Source of the DNA: JAZBPO01 sp963691775
GTDB taxonomy: Bacteria; Pseudomonadota; Gammaproteobacteria; Pseudomonadales; Azotimanducaceae
NCBI GenBank assembly: GCA_963691775.1
Contig: OY829369.1
Span: 4,632,634 to 4,696,633, forward strand
Length of the DNA stretch: 64,000 bases
Reading direction: 5' to 3'
Position numbers and translations under genes: made by a program. Position 1 is the stretch's first letter. Each line of letters begins with the position of its first letter. Positions 53,973 to 63,152 of the stretch are shown here, piece after piece. Below the pieces are notes generated by a model. The model saw nothing but the letters and a program-made list of their open reading frames with translations, had not been told where the DNA came from and did not search any database.

Positions 53973-54460
53973 GCGAGGGACGCATCCTGGTGGGCGACCA
54001 TGATGGCGTGTACGTGCTCAAGTTTGTCGGTGACGTGCGCGTGAATCTTTGCGCGACCGTGGATGCATTTGTCCGTGACGTGTTCAGAAGCGATGACCTT
54101 GCGTCCCTGCTCGTGGATCTGACCGAAACGGAGGGGATCGACAGTACCTCCCTTGGTCTGCTCGCACGTCTGTCCAATGAAACGCGGCGTCGTATCGGGG
54201 CATTGCCAACGTTGATCTCGACGAATCCTGACGTTACACGGGTGCTGCACACGACGGGCTTCGACGACGTCTTTCATTTGCTTGAGGAGCCGCTTGACGA
54301 GCGCCGCCCGCTCGGCGAGTTGGCGCCCGTGAGCTCGGACGCAGACGCCTTGCGCGAGCGAGTCATCGACGCGCATCGGGCGCTGATGGATCTCAATGAG
54401 CGGAATCGAGAGAGCTTCCGGGATTTGGTCAGCGCGCTCGAAGCCGATGGTGAAGAATGA
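53969..54460 (+). CDS. STAS domain anti-sigma-factor antagonist
   Basis: 163 residues. STAS fold with the phosphorylation loop GIDSTSLGLL (Ser59 or Thr60 is the likely site) at 57-66. A C-terminal extension (about 110-163) is helical and acidic. Its start overlaps the phosphatase stop, and its stop lies four bases from that of the convergent TerB-like gene. It should be the substrate of the upstream phosphatase and would then bind an anti-sigma factor or another target; none is encoded here. Confidence 0.87.
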   Translation: MSEGRILVGDHDGVYVLKFVGDVRVNLCATVDAFVRDVFRSDDLASLLVDLTETEGIDSTSLGLLARLSNETRRRIGALPTLISTNPDVTRVLHTTGFDDVFHLLEEPLDERRPLGELAPVSSDADALRERVIDAHRALMDLNERNRESFRDLVSALEADGEE

Positions 54461-54463
54461 GGC

Positions 54464-54928
54464 TCATGGAGCGTCGCTTTGCGCAGAGCGGGCGCGCTGT
54501 CGAGTGCGTATGAAATCGCTCTGGCGCACGTGGATGAGTCCTGCAATGCGGCGGATGGTGTGTTCTTCCTGTGGGTCGATAACGCCGTCGGCAAGCGCTA
54601 CATGCCAGAGCGACTCGATCAGCTCGATACGCGCGTCTGCGTCGCTGTGTTCCGTGACCAGCCGCGTGAACTGATACAGATCCGTAGCGTCTTCAACCTC
54701 TTGTTCAGCGAGCGCCTCGAGCTCATCGAGATCGGTTGCCGAGAGATCGAATCGGGCCGTCAACAGTTCGCGGACGCGATCCCGTTCGACATGGTCGACC
54801 TTCGCATCTGCGCGGACGACCTCGAACATCAGCGCGGCCATGGCCAACGGACGCGCGTCGTGCGCAAGGCTCTGACCGTCTGCCGAGAGCAGGCGTTCGC
54901 GGAAGAAGCGTTCAATGCGCTCGAGCAC
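54464..54928 (-). CDS. TerB-like (COG4103) protein
   Basis: 154 residues. All-helical, with the TerB-type metal-binding acidic motifs VRADAKVDHVERD in the first half and LADGVIDPQEEH in the second. Proteins of this group are cytoplasmic and of unknown function, although some TerB proteins are linked to tellurite resistance. It follows dusA by two bases on the minus strand and may be co-transcribed with it. Confidence 0.82.
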   Translation of the reverse strand: MLERIERFFRERLLSADGQSLAHDARPLAMAALMFEVVRADAKVDHVERDRVRELLTARFDLSATDLDELEALAEQEVEDATDLYQFTRLVTEHSDADARIELIESLWHVALADGVIDPQEEHTIRRIAGLIHVRQSDFIRTRQRARSAQSDAP

Positions 54929-54930
54929 GT

Positions 54931-55968
54931 TCAGGCAGCCTCGCGAGGATGCTGTTCGAAGTGGGCCAGGGCATCTTCGATGACCTCCACGCCGCCGCGA
55001 CGGGCGTTTTCTGACAGGTGCCGTCGGACCTGACGTGCCCCGGGTCTGCCATGGAAGAGACCCGAGAGCAGGCGCGTCAGGCGGGGCAGGGGGGTGCCGG
55101 CGTCGAGCGCCTCGTTTACGTAGGGCAGCCAGGCGCGGACGATGTCGACCGGACTTGGTGACGCGTGCCCGGCCTCCGGGAACAGCACATCGCGCATGGC
55201 GGCAAGCACCAGCGTGTCGTTCACGGCTGCGCGGCCGATCATGACGCCATGGACGCCCGCTACGGCTTCGAGGCAGCGGGCAGGCGTGTCGATACCGCCG
55301 TTGATGATGATCTCGAGATCAGGACGGCGGCTTGCGAGCGCGCGTACGGGGTCGTAGCGAAGCGGTGGTACCTCCCGGTTCTCTTTCGGGCTCAGTCCGC
55401 CCAGTACCGCATCGCGCGCATGAATGGTGAACAAAGAACAGCCGGCGTCGGCAACGGTGTCCACGAAGCGGTCCAGCCACTCCTGGCTGGCCATGGTTCT
55501 ATGTTCGTCGCTCATGCCGTCGAGAATCCCGAGACGGCACTTGACAGTCACTGGCACGTTGACCGCGCTGCGCATGGCAGCCACGCATGCGGCGACCCGC
55601 TCCGGTTCAGCCATGAGGGCAGCGCCAAAGCTGCCTGACGCAACGCGATCGGACGGACAGCCGCAGTTCAGATTGATTTCGTCGAAGCCGGCAGCAGCGC
55701 CGAACGCGGCCGCGGTCGCGAGCGCTTCGGGCTCAGCGCCCCCCAGCTGCAGCGCAACAGGATGTTCGCTCGGGTCGTGCGCCAGAAAGCGCTGGCGGTC
55801 ACCGTGGATCAGCGCCTGCGCGGTCACCATTTCTGTGTACAGCACGAGTTCGGGGGCAACGAGGCGGAGGAGTGCGCGGAAGTGCCGGTCGGTCCAGTCC
55901 ATCATCGGCGCGACGCAGAGACGATGCGCATCGCGGCCTCCCAGGGGCCCGCTTCCATGGCAGTTCAT
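54931..55968 (-). CDS. dusA: tRNA-dihydrouridine(20/20a) synthase
   Basis: 345 residues. Flavoenzyme that reduces uridine 20/20a of tRNA. The start of the barrel is APMMDWTDRHFR, the catalytic cysteine is in NLNCGCPSDRV, and the FMN phosphate loop is INGGIDTP followed by VMIGRAA. The length and the opening CVAPMMDW match DusA rather than DusB or DusC. It has a start at 55968, about 138 bases from the divergent gltX. Confidence 0.92.
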   Translation of the reverse strand: MNCHGSGPLGGRDAHRLCVAPMMDWTDRHFRALLRLVAPELVLYTEMVTAQALIHGDRQRFLAHDPSEHPVALQLGGAEPEALATAAAFGAAAGFDEINLNCGCPSDRVASGSFGAALMAEPERVAACVAAMRSAVNVPVTVKCRLGILDGMSDEHRTMASQEWLDRFVDTVADAGCSLFTIHARDAVLGGLSPKENREVPPLRYDPVRALASRRPDLEIIINGGIDTPARCLEAVAGVHGVMIGRAAVNDTLVLAAMRDVLFPEAGHASPSPVDIVRAWLPYVNEALDAGTPLPRLTRLLSGLFHGRPGARQVRRHLSENARRGGVEVIEDALAHFEQHPREAA

Positions 55969-56106
55969 GATGTGCGCAGTCCAGCCGTCGCTCCTCGGGC
56001 GCGGGAGGATACCAGAGTCCTTACGGCAATCCGGGCTGAACGCTTGAGCCTATCCGGTGGCGCTCCGTATCATCGCGCCCCCCCCGGCCGCCTCGATCAG
56101 CCAGCC

Positions 56107-57627
56107 ATGACTCAACGCATCCGCACGCGCGTAGCACCTAGCCCTACGGGCGATCCCCATGTGGGCACTGCTTATGTTGCCCTATTCAATCTAGCGTTCG
56201 CGCGCGCCAACGGGGGCGAGTTCGTGCTGCGCATCGAAGATACGGATCGCCAGCGTTCGACCACGGAGAGCGAGCGCGCGATTGTTCGCGCACTGCACTG
56301 GCTCGGCCTGAACTGGGACGAAGGCCCGGATGTCGGTGGACCTTTCGGACCCTACCGTCAGAGTGAACGTGGCGCGCGCTATACGGAAGCGGCAGATGAG
56401 CTGCTGGCCGACGGCCATGCTTTTCGCTGTTTCTGTACGCCAGAACGTCTGGATGAAGTCAGACGCGCTCAGCAGCAGGCCAAGGAGACGCCACGCTACG
56501 ACGGACATTGCAGCACGCTGTCGGCGGGCGAAGTCGAGCGGCGGGTTGCCGCCGGAGAGCCTCACGTTGTTCGAATGCGCGTACCCGAGGAGGGCGCGTG
56601 CGTCGTTGATGATTTGCTGCGCGGACCGATCGAGATTGCCTGGGATCAGGTCGACATGCAGGTTCTGCTTAAGTCCGACGGCATGCCGACCTATCATCTC
56701 GCTAACGTGGTTGATGACCACGACATGGCGATCAGTCACGTCATCCGCGGCGAGGAGTGGATCAATTCCGCCCCAAAGCACCTGCTCCTGTATCGCTACT
56801 TCGGGTGGGACGAGCCGGCCTTCGCGCACCTGCCCCTGCTGCGAAACCCAGACAAGAGCAAGCTCTCGAAGCGCAAGAATCCGACCAGCGTCGAGTTCTA
56901 CCGTCGTATGGGCTACCTGCCTGAGGCGCTGCTGAATTTTCTGGGCCTCATGGGTTATTCCATGGCGGATGGCCGTGAAGCGTTCGATTTGCAGACCTTC
57001 CTTGATGAGTTCGACCTGGAACGGATCAGCCTCGGCGCTCCGGTTTTCGATCAGGAGAAGCTGTCTTGGCTGAACGGACAGTGGCTGCGCGGACTCTCTG
57101 ACAAGGGCTTTGCCGCGCGCGTGCAGGAATGGCTGCTGAACGAGGATCGCCTGCTTCCGCTCGTGCCGCTGGTGAAAGAGCGGACGGAGCGCCTGAGCGA
57201 TCTCATTGGCATGACCGACTATCTGCTCGGTGAGCCGCCCAACATCAGTGCAGATGCTTTCGCAGTGACAGGGCTCGAAGCGGAGGTGATCCTAGAGCGC
57301 CTGCAGTACGTCGTTTGGCGTCTGGACGCGCTTACGGACTGGTCGCGCGATGCACTGGTTGCAGAGCACACGCGTCTAGCGAATGAACTCGGCCTCAAGA
57401 TTCGCGAGCTGCTCGCACCTCTGTTTGTGGCGCTGAGCGGACGCGCGGTGTCGTTGCCGCTCTACGATTCCATGGTGCAGCTGGGGCCGGATCTGACGCG
57501 TGCACGGCTGCGTCGGGCCCTCCTCGCCCTCGGTGGCGTATCGAAAAAACAGGCAAAGCGTTTGGAAAAACGGTATCGAGAACTCGGCCGAATGGACGCT
57601 GGAGGAGAAGAGGGCGCGGCTGGTTGA
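56107..57627 (+). CDS. gltX: Glutamyl-tRNA synthetase
   Basis: 506 residues. Class I synthetase. The HIGH-like motif is APSPTGDPHVGTA at 10-22, and KLSKR stands in for KMSKS. The zinc-binding area contains CFCTPERL. The start ATG at 56107 gives the family N-terminus; an earlier open frame lies over the dusA gene. tRNA-Ala follows at 57696, and tRNA-Glu is 33 kb away. Confidence 0.94.
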   Translation: MTQRIRTRVAPSPTGDPHVGTAYVALFNLAFARANGGEFVLRIEDTDRQRSTTESERAIVRALHWLGLNWDEGPDVGGPFGPYRQSERGARYTEAADELLADGHAFRCFCTPERLDEVRRAQQQAKETPRYDGHCSTLSAGEVERRVAAGEPHVVRMRVPEEGACVVDDLLRGPIEIAWDQVDMQVLLKSDGMPTYHLANVVDDHDMAISHVIRGEEWINSAPKHLLLYRYFGWDEPAFAHLPLLRNPDKSKLSKRKNPTSVEFYRRMGYLPEALLNFLGLMGYSMADGREAFDLQTFLDEFDLERISLGAPVFDQEKLSWLNGQWLRGLSDKGFAARVQEWLLNEDRLLPLVPLVKERTERLSDLIGMTDYLLGEPPNISADAFAVTGLEAEVILERLQYVVWRLDALTDWSRDALVAEHTRLANELGLKIRELLAPLFVALSGRAVSLPLYDSMVQLGPDLTRARLRRALLALGGVSKKQAKRLEKRYRELGRMDAGGEEGAAG

Positions 57628-57695
57628 CACCCCAATGGGGCGTCCCTAACATCCGCGCTCCTCGCAGATTGCTGCGGCGATCCGGCGCAGGTACA

Positions 57696-57771
57696 GGGGC
57701 TATAGCTCAGCTGGGAGAGCGCCTGCATGGCATGCAGGAGGTCGGCGGTTCGATCCCGCCTAGCTCCACCA
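57696..57771 (+). tRNA. alaT: tRNA-Ala (anticodon GGC)
   Basis: A 76-base gene with encoded CCA. GGGGCTA pairs with TAGCTCC with one G-T pair. The anticodon loop ATGGCAT gives GGC, and the T-loop GTTCGATCC is normal. Confidence 0.97.
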
Positions 57772-57773
57772 AA

Positions 57774-57807
57774 TAAAAAAAGGGGCCGCGTTGCGGCCCC
57801 TTTTTTT
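57774..57807. terminator. Bidirectional terminator between tRNA-Ala and the FHA gene
   Basis: AAAAAAAGGGGCCGC and GCGGCCCCTTTTTTT form a long stem around a three-base loop. It ends tRNA-Ala transcription to the right and FHA transcription to the left. Confidence 0.88.
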
Positions 57808-57823
57808 CTTGCCCGAAGTCGAT

Positions 57824-58375
57824 CTAGAGCAGCATCAGCGCTGCCACCGCCGCCACGACCACCAGACCGGCAGCGACCCCGATCCAGAGCATGGCTCCGC
57901 TGCCGCCGGACTTCTTCGTCGTGCTCGTGCGCTGGGCGCGGCCCGAGTCCGCCTCGAACTGCCACTCGACACGCCCGAAGGCAACGCTGTCACCGGGGCC
58001 TAGGTAGCTGACAATTGCCGTGTTGCCGTTGACTGAAGTGCCGTTCGTGGAAATCAGGTTGACCACCCGCCAAACGCCGTTCTCGCTGACGATCTGCGCG
58101 TGTCGCGCCGATACGGTGCCGTCCTCGATCACGATGTCGTTACCATCCTGACGACCAACCGTTGTTTTCGGCTTGTCGAGCGTCACCACCCGACCGGCCA
58201 CAGCCTCCGATCGCCCCACCAGGCGGGGCGTGCCCTTGACCACCTGCTTCTCGCCGGCGGCTGCGCTTGACACCTTCGACGCCAGCTCCTCGCTGCTGAT
58301 CATCAGCGTTTCGTTCGGCCCCTGGGAACGCTGATCGGCCGGGACGGCGCGGGGATCTTCCTGATTCTCGCTCAT
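57824..58375 (-). CDS. FHA domain protein with C-terminal membrane anchor
   Basis: 183 residues. The FHA domain (about 60-140) has the phosphothreonine-binding residues in TVGRQDGNDIV, SARHAQI and STNGTSVNG. A serine- and threonine-rich stretch then leads to a C-terminal membrane helix (MLWIGVAAGLVVVAAVAALM), so the FHA domain faces the cytoplasm. No Ser/Thr kinase is encoded nearby. It probably reads phosphothreonine marks on an unknown partner. Confidence 0.85.
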   Translation of the reverse strand: MSENQEDPRAVPADQRSQGPNETLMISSEELASKVSSAAAGEKQVVKGTPRLVGRSEAVAGRVVTLDKPKTTVGRQDGNDIVIEDGTVSARHAQIVSENGVWRVVNLISTNGTSVNGNTAIVSYLGPGDSVAFGRVEWQFEADSGRAQRTSTTKKSGGSGAMLWIGVAAGLVVVAAVAALMLL

Positions 58376-58678
58376 CAGAGGTGCTCGTCGTCATGGGAAA
58401 GGGGAGGGAATTATGACCTTGCGATCGTGATCGTTGAAAGTGTGCGTGCGCACTTTCCTGTCGCCCGCTCCTTTCGTCGCGGCGCAGCCGTCGGACCACG
58501 AGCCGCCCTTGCGAACAGCACTCGGAGGGGCCCCTAAGCGGCGTTGCCAGGTCCCAGCATCGGGCCTTGACAGCAATCGGATCTCAGGACTAGAAGGGGG
58601 TGTTGGTGGTGGTCTTCAAGGCACGTCAACGCGCTGGACGCAGTACTTCTGTGGATGACGGCAAGCGAGGTTGTTGTC
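58376..58678. other. Divergent intergenic region with a hairpin
   Basis: About 300 bases between the FHA gene and the small acidic protein gene. A GAAAGTG/CACTTTC inverted repeat, with an eight-base spacer, lies at 58436-58457 and could be an operator or RNA hairpin. No gene is convincing here. Confidence 0.45.
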
Positions 58679-58891
58679 ATGGCCAGTGAATTCGAAGATG
58701 ACTTTGATGAAGTCACGGAAGACGAGTTCGAGGACGATCGCGAGGAGCGCGCGGTGCAGTTTGCCGGGCTCGATACGCCCTCGCGGCAGCTTGCGCTGCG
58801 CCGCGCGTTCGAAGCGCGTCGAGAAGCGCAAGAGATGGATGCGGCACTGAATTACCTCGAATTAGACGTTGAGGACGAGGACGAGGACTGA
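58679..58891 (+). CDS. Small acidic protein
   Basis: 70 residues. Strongly acidic at both ends (SEFEDDFDEVTEDEFEDDRE and DVEDEDED) with a short amphipathic helix (RQLALRRAFEARREAQEM) in the middle. GAGG lies 12 bases before the ATG at 58679. The layout recalls small acidic proteins of the PA3496 group in Pseudomonas, but I am unsure. It stands alone. Confidence 0.6.
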   Translation: MASEFEDDFDEVTEDEFEDDREERAVQFAGLDTPSRQLALRRAFEARREAQEMDAALNYLELDVEDEDED

Positions 58892-59083
58892 CACGACGTC
58901 AGTCGCGGCCTCGAGAAAGCAGCGCACGCGTATCACTTGCGCGTGACCGCCCCCTACGCCTTAGAAAAACGCACCCTTAGGCCGCGCACAACGTAATCGA
59001 AACCCGTGCTTTCGCTTCGCGTGATGCATAGCGGCTGGTACCGTGCGCTGCGCGCGCAGGGCGCGGTTGATTCGGAACCGGTG

Positions 59084-61297
59084 ATGGAGCAGGCAGCAAG
59101 CGAGATCGAGCTGCTGCTCGTGGGCGGAGGTCATGCTCACGTGCAGGTGCTGCGTGCGCTCGCAATGAAGCCCCTGCTGGGCGTTCGAGTGACAGTGGTC
59201 TCGCGCGAGATACACACCCCTTACTCCGGCATGCTTCCAGGTCATCTCGCGGGGTTTTATTCGCACGATGACATCCACATCGACCTGGGGCCGCTTGCGA
59301 ATCGAGCGGGCGCTCGCCTAATTCACGATGAGATCACTGGCCTCGACGCCGCTTCGCGCCGGGTGCATTTTGATAGGCGGCCGTCTCTGCGCTACGACGT
59401 GTTGTCGCTCGACACAGGGTCCACACCCGCGCTCGATGCGGTTGAAGGCGACGGTGAGCGAATTGTCCCGGTCAAGCCGATCAGCGCATTTCTGCCCCGC
59501 TTCGAAGCGCTCCTTGAGCGCATCGCGGCTTCGTCGGACGCGCTCGACGTTGCGGTCGTTGGGGGCGGTGCCGGCGGCGCAGAGCTTGTCCTGTCCGTGG
59601 CCGAGAGACTGCGCAAAGAGGGACAGCTTGAGCGCGTCAGGCTGCATCTTGTCTGCGCCGGCCACGGACCGCTCGAGCATGCTGGGCCAGCAGTGCGTCG
59701 GCGCTTCGAACAGGCGCTCGCGGACAGCGGAATTGAAGTACACCGCGGTCAGCGCATCGTCAGGGCAGACAGGCGCTCGCTGCTGACCGCGCAGGGGGCC
59801 GCAATTGCCGCAGACGAAGTGCTCTGGGTAACTCAGGCGGCCGCTCCCCAGTGGCCACAGGCGGCAGGGCTGGCCGTAGACGATGCAGGTTTTGTCGAGG
59901 TGGGCCCGACGCTGCAGAGCCGATCGCACCCCGAGGTCTTCGCTGCGGGTGATCTCGCGGCGCTAGTGGATGCGCCGCGACCCAAGTCTGGCGTTTACGC
60001 CGTTCGTGCTGGTCCTGTTCTCGCCCGCAATCTGCGCGCTTTCATTCGAGACGAGGCGCTGGAGGCCTGGCAGCCCCAAGCGCGAGCGCTGTACCTGGTC
60101 ACGACGGGGACGCGCGACGCGGTCGTCGTGCACGAACGCATACCTGCGTTCGCGGGTCGGTGGGTCTGGCGTTGGAAAGACTGGATTGATCGCCGCTTCA
60201 TGGCGCGGTTTACGAGGCTGCCGGTGATGCCGAATGCGCAGCGGCCGTCCGAGGTCGCGCGGCGTCGCGGTGGAGGCCGCCTGGACAGCGGCATGCGCTG
60301 CGTGGGCTGCGGCAGCAAGCTGAGCACGGCCACGCTGCTCGCGGGCCTTGGACAGGAACGCGATGGCGTCGCTGCATTCGAGGATGCCGCCACGTTGAAT
60401 GTCGGACAAACGCCGGTTCAACAGACCCTGGATGGGTTTCCGTTTCCGGTCGCGGACCCCTGGCTCGCGGGGCGCATTGCGACCATTCACGCCCTCGGCG
60501 ATGTGCTTGCCATGGGTGCGCAACCCGCCGGCGCACTGGCGTTTGCCGTTGTGCCCTATATGGCGCGACAGATCATGGCGGAAGATCTTGCGCAGCTCAT
60601 GACGGGGGTGCGTGAAGCGCTCGCAGAACATGATTGCGAACTGCTTGGCGGCCACTCCTGCGAGGGCGCGGAGGGAATGATTGCGCTGTCCGTAAGCGGC
60701 GTGCCGGAGGAGGATGCACCCTTGCTTGGCAAGGGTGGGGGCCGGGCCGGTGACGCGCTTGTGCTCACGAAAGCCCTCGGCACGGGCGCCGTGCTCGCTG
60801 CGACCGCAGATGGGCGACTGCCGTCCCGGGATCGGAGCGCCGCGGTTGAACACATGCTTGTATCCAACGCTGCAGCCGTTTCGATCCTCCGTGAGCACGG
60901 CGCGCGTGGATGCACAGACGTCACCGGCTTTGGTCTGCTCGGTCACGCACTGGAAATGGCGCAGGCGTCTGCCTGTGGCCTTGAACTTGTGCGCGGTGCA
61001 GCGGTCGCGCTCCCAGGGGCGCAGCAGGCGCTCGCTGCAGGGCACGTTTCCAGCTTGCAGGTGCAGAACGAGGAGGCGTTTGCGGCATTCGAAATCGACG
61101 CCCGCGCCATCGACGAGGCGGAGGTACGCCTGCTGGCAGATCCGCAGACCTGTGGCGGGCTGCTTGCGGCGGTGCCGGCTCGGCAGGCAGATGCCTGCGT
61201 GCGAGCGCTTCGGGCGAGGGGCTTCCGGGATGCTTGCCGCGTCGGTGCACTTCGATCCGTCGCGCAGGGCTATGCTCTCGTGAGCCAGGGCGAATGA
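59084..61297 (+). CDS. selD: Fusion of an NDH-2-like flavoprotein and selenide, water dikinase (SelD)
   Basis: 737 residues from the ATG at 59084. The first 390 or so are an FAD/NAD(P)-binding oxidoreductase: LLLVGGGHAHV near the start, VAVVGGGAGGAELVL for the second nucleotide, and FAAGDLAAL near 300. From about 400 comes SelD, with the active-site GMRCVGCGSK (cysteine form, no in-frame TGA), then the AIR-synthase-type ATP domain. SelD makes selenophosphate from selenide and ATP. The fusion is known in proteobacteria, cyanobacteria and algae; the flavin domain may prepare reduced selenium. No other selenium gene lies in the window. Confidence 0.9.
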   Translation: MEQAASEIELLLVGGGHAHVQVLRALAMKPLLGVRVTVVSREIHTPYSGMLPGHLAGFYSHDDIHIDLGPLANRAGARLIHDEITGLDAASRRVHFDRRPSLRYDVLSLDTGSTPALDAVEGDGERIVPVKPISAFLPRFEALLERIAASSDALDVAVVGGGAGGAELVLSVAERLRKEGQLERVRLHLVCAGHGPLEHAGPAVRRRFEQALADSGIEVHRGQRIVRADRRSLLTAQGAAIAADEVLWVTQAAAPQWPQAAGLAVDDAGFVEVGPTLQSRSHPEVFAAGDLAALVDAPRPKSGVYAVRAGPVLARNLRAFIRDEALEAWQPQARALYLVTTGTRDAVVVHERIPAFAGRWVWRWKDWIDRRFMARFTRLPVMPNAQRPSEVARRRGGGRLDSGMRCVGCGSKLSTATLLAGLGQERDGVAAFEDAATLNVGQTPVQQTLDGFPFPVADPWLAGRIATIHALGDVLAMGAQPAGALAFAVVPYMARQIMAEDLAQLMTGVREALAEHDCELLGGHSCEGAEGMIALSVSGVPEEDAPLLGKGGGRAGDALVLTKALGTGAVLAATADGRLPSRDRSAAVEHMLVSNAAAVSILREHGARGCTDVTGFGLLGHALEMAQASACGLELVRGAAVALPGAQQALAAGHVSSLQVQNEEAFAAFEIDARAIDEAEVRLLADPQTCGGLLAAVPARQADACVRALRARGFRDACRVGALRSVAQGYALVSQGE

Positions 61298-61742
61298 AGC
61301 GCTTCGCGGATGCGCTGTGATGAGCACTCGCAGGTGATCTGATCACGGAGGCCGCCGACAGCGCGGGGGTCAGGCCGTACATACCGAACCATGCGAACCA
61401 GCCGAATACCATAGAGCTCCATTCGACTCTTGAACCAGTTTGACCGAAACCGCAGAGACGGGTTGAAACGGTACAGACGGGCGCATGCATGGCGTCACCG
61501 CTTCATCCGAAGGGCTGGTCGGTGCGTGAATGGCATGACGCGAGTGGCAACGAAACGGGCGTCTGGTGCGGCGGCGGCGTGCACGAGGCGCCGTTTGCGG
61601 TACTCCATCAGAAACTCGGCGATTACAACCTAGACCGCATCTGCTGCGAGTGCGATGTGGTGTGTCAACACCAGTCGGCGAATTACACTCGAGCAACGCC
61701 TTCCTGCCGTACACTCCTCTAACCCCGAACACGAGGGCAGCT
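61298..61742. other. Intergenic region with no clear gene
   Basis: About 445 bases between selD and the MOSC gene. A 77-codon open frame (61489-61722) has a Cys- and His-containing composition (CGGGVHEAPF, CCECDVVCQHQ) but matches nothing I know and lacks a ribosome-binding site. The stretch may be partly decayed. Confidence 0.45.
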
Positions 61743-62579
61743 ATGGGCAAGGCATCACTCATCAACATATATCGCTACCCCGTGAAGTCCATGGTGGGGG
61801 AGACAGTGAGCGAGGCCGACATTGGAGAGGCCGGCATCGCTGGTGATCGGGGGTGGGCGGTTCGTGACGAGAAACGTGGCGGCATTCGGGGCGCGAAAAA
61901 GATCCCGCAACTGATGGCGCTGGCTGCACACACTGGGCCGCTGGCGCCGCTCATCACTGCACCTGATGGGGACTCAGCCTTGGCAAGCTCCGAGGGTATC
62001 AACGAGTGGCTCAGTCAAAAGCTGGGTCACCCGGTTACTTTGTGGCCTCTGCTCCCTGCCGACCAGCTTGACCATTATCGCCGCGGCGCGCCCGACACCG
62101 AAGACTTTGAGCAGGAGCTCAGGGCGGTATTTGGGCGATTACCGGATGAGCCGCTCCCTGATCTCACGGGATTCGAGGAATTGCTCGAATTCGAGTCGCC
62201 CCCGGGCACCTATTTTGACGCGTTCTCTATCTCCATTCTGAGCGAGCAGTCGCTGGCAACCATGAATCAGCTAGATGATGAATCGCGATTCGACGTCAGG
62301 CGATTCCGCCCCAACCTGCTGGTCGATATCCCCGACACCGATCACCCCTTTCCCGAGCAAGCGTGGGTAGGCAGGACGGTGTCGGTTGGCAGTGTGCGGC
62401 TGAAAATTGACAGCACCTGCCCCCGTTGCTCTATGACGACACACGGCTTCGATGACCTGCCTCGGGATACGCAAATCATGCGCAAGCTCGTCGCTCATAG
62501 CGAAGGCAATCTGGGGATTTATGCGTCAGTCGTGCAAGCGGGTACCGTGTGCGCTGGAGATTCAGTCACGGTGGTGTAG
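61743..62579 (+). CDS. MOSC domain protein
   Basis: 278 residues. An N-terminal beta-barrel domain (LINIYRYPVKSMVGETV) is followed by a MOSC domain with the conserved cysteine in DSTCPRCSMTTHG and the RFRPNLLV segment. MOSC domains act in molybdenum-cofactor sulfuration or bind the cofactor in mARC-type reductases; with no other domain here, either role is possible. The protein should be cytoplasmic. The gene is alone between non-coding DNA and the transposase remnant. Confidence 0.85.
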   Translation: MGKASLINIYRYPVKSMVGETVSEADIGEAGIAGDRGWAVRDEKRGGIRGAKKIPQLMALAAHTGPLAPLITAPDGDSALASSEGINEWLSQKLGHPVTLWPLLPADQLDHYRRGAPDTEDFEQELRAVFGRLPDEPLPDLTGFEELLEFESPPGTYFDAFSISILSEQSLATMNQLDDESRFDVRRFRPNLLVDIPDTDHPFPEQAWVGRTVSVGSVRLKIDSTCPRCSMTTHGFDDLPRDTQIMRKLVAHSEGNLGIYASVVQAGTVCAGDSVTVV

Positions 62580-62678
62580 CACCCCGTCGGCACCCGGAGA
62601 CTCCTGGCCGTACCCGCGGAAATCGAGCCCTGAGCAAAGTGGGCTTTCCCGGTAGCGCGACCATGCGGAGGTCATCAC

Positions 62679-62946
62679 ATGAAGCGCGAGCGCGATTCCG
62701 AAGAGACGATCATTTCGATGCTGAAGGCGAACTAAGCCAGGGCGTCGATTCCGGATCTCGCGCGTCGTTACAGGGTCGCTGCAAACACGGTTTACCGCTG
62801 GAAGTAGACGCTCGGCGGCGATGGAGATCGCCGAGGCCAGGAAGCTGTGCGAGCTCGAACAAGAAAATGCCGAACTCAAGCGGCTGCTTGCAGAGGCCAA
62901 GCTCGACCAGGCCGCACTGAAGGAGCGCGTCGAGGGAAAGTGGTAG
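62679..62946 (+). pseudogene. Remnant of an IS3-family transposase orfA
   Basis: The start MKRERDSEETIISMLK, then ASIPDLARRYRVAANTVYRWK, is the helix-turn-helix of IS3-family OrfA. An in-frame TAA interrupts it between these blocks and a TAG follows TVYRWK. The second half continues in another frame as a leucine-zipper-like helix (EIARKL..., then ENAELKRLLAEAKLDQAALK) to TGG TAG at 62946. So there are two stops and one frameshift. No orfB and no terminal inverted repeats are found. Confidence 0.8.
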
Positions 62947-63152
62947 CGGAAACATAGTGGGGGAACTCCGCGGACATCCACGGTGAAACTTCAGTCCCGT
63001 CAATCGGCGGTTCGCATTCCTTCGGCGCCTATCCGGCTTGCGCTGCAGGCCGCGCAGCTTCTGCGCCAATTTCAGCGATCGCGCCGGTATGCTGCATGGC
63101 ATGCAAAGGGGCGGTTTGACCGCACCTGCTTGACGAAGGAACGGATACCTTC

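Noticed and set aside
59963..61327. 454-codon antisense open frame across the SelD fusion
   Set aside because: Low-complexity composition and full overlap with a certain gene.
61489..61722. 77-codon open frame rich in Cys between selD and the MOSC gene
   Set aside because: No ribosome-binding site and no known motif; the cysteine spacing does not match a zinc or Fe-S pattern.
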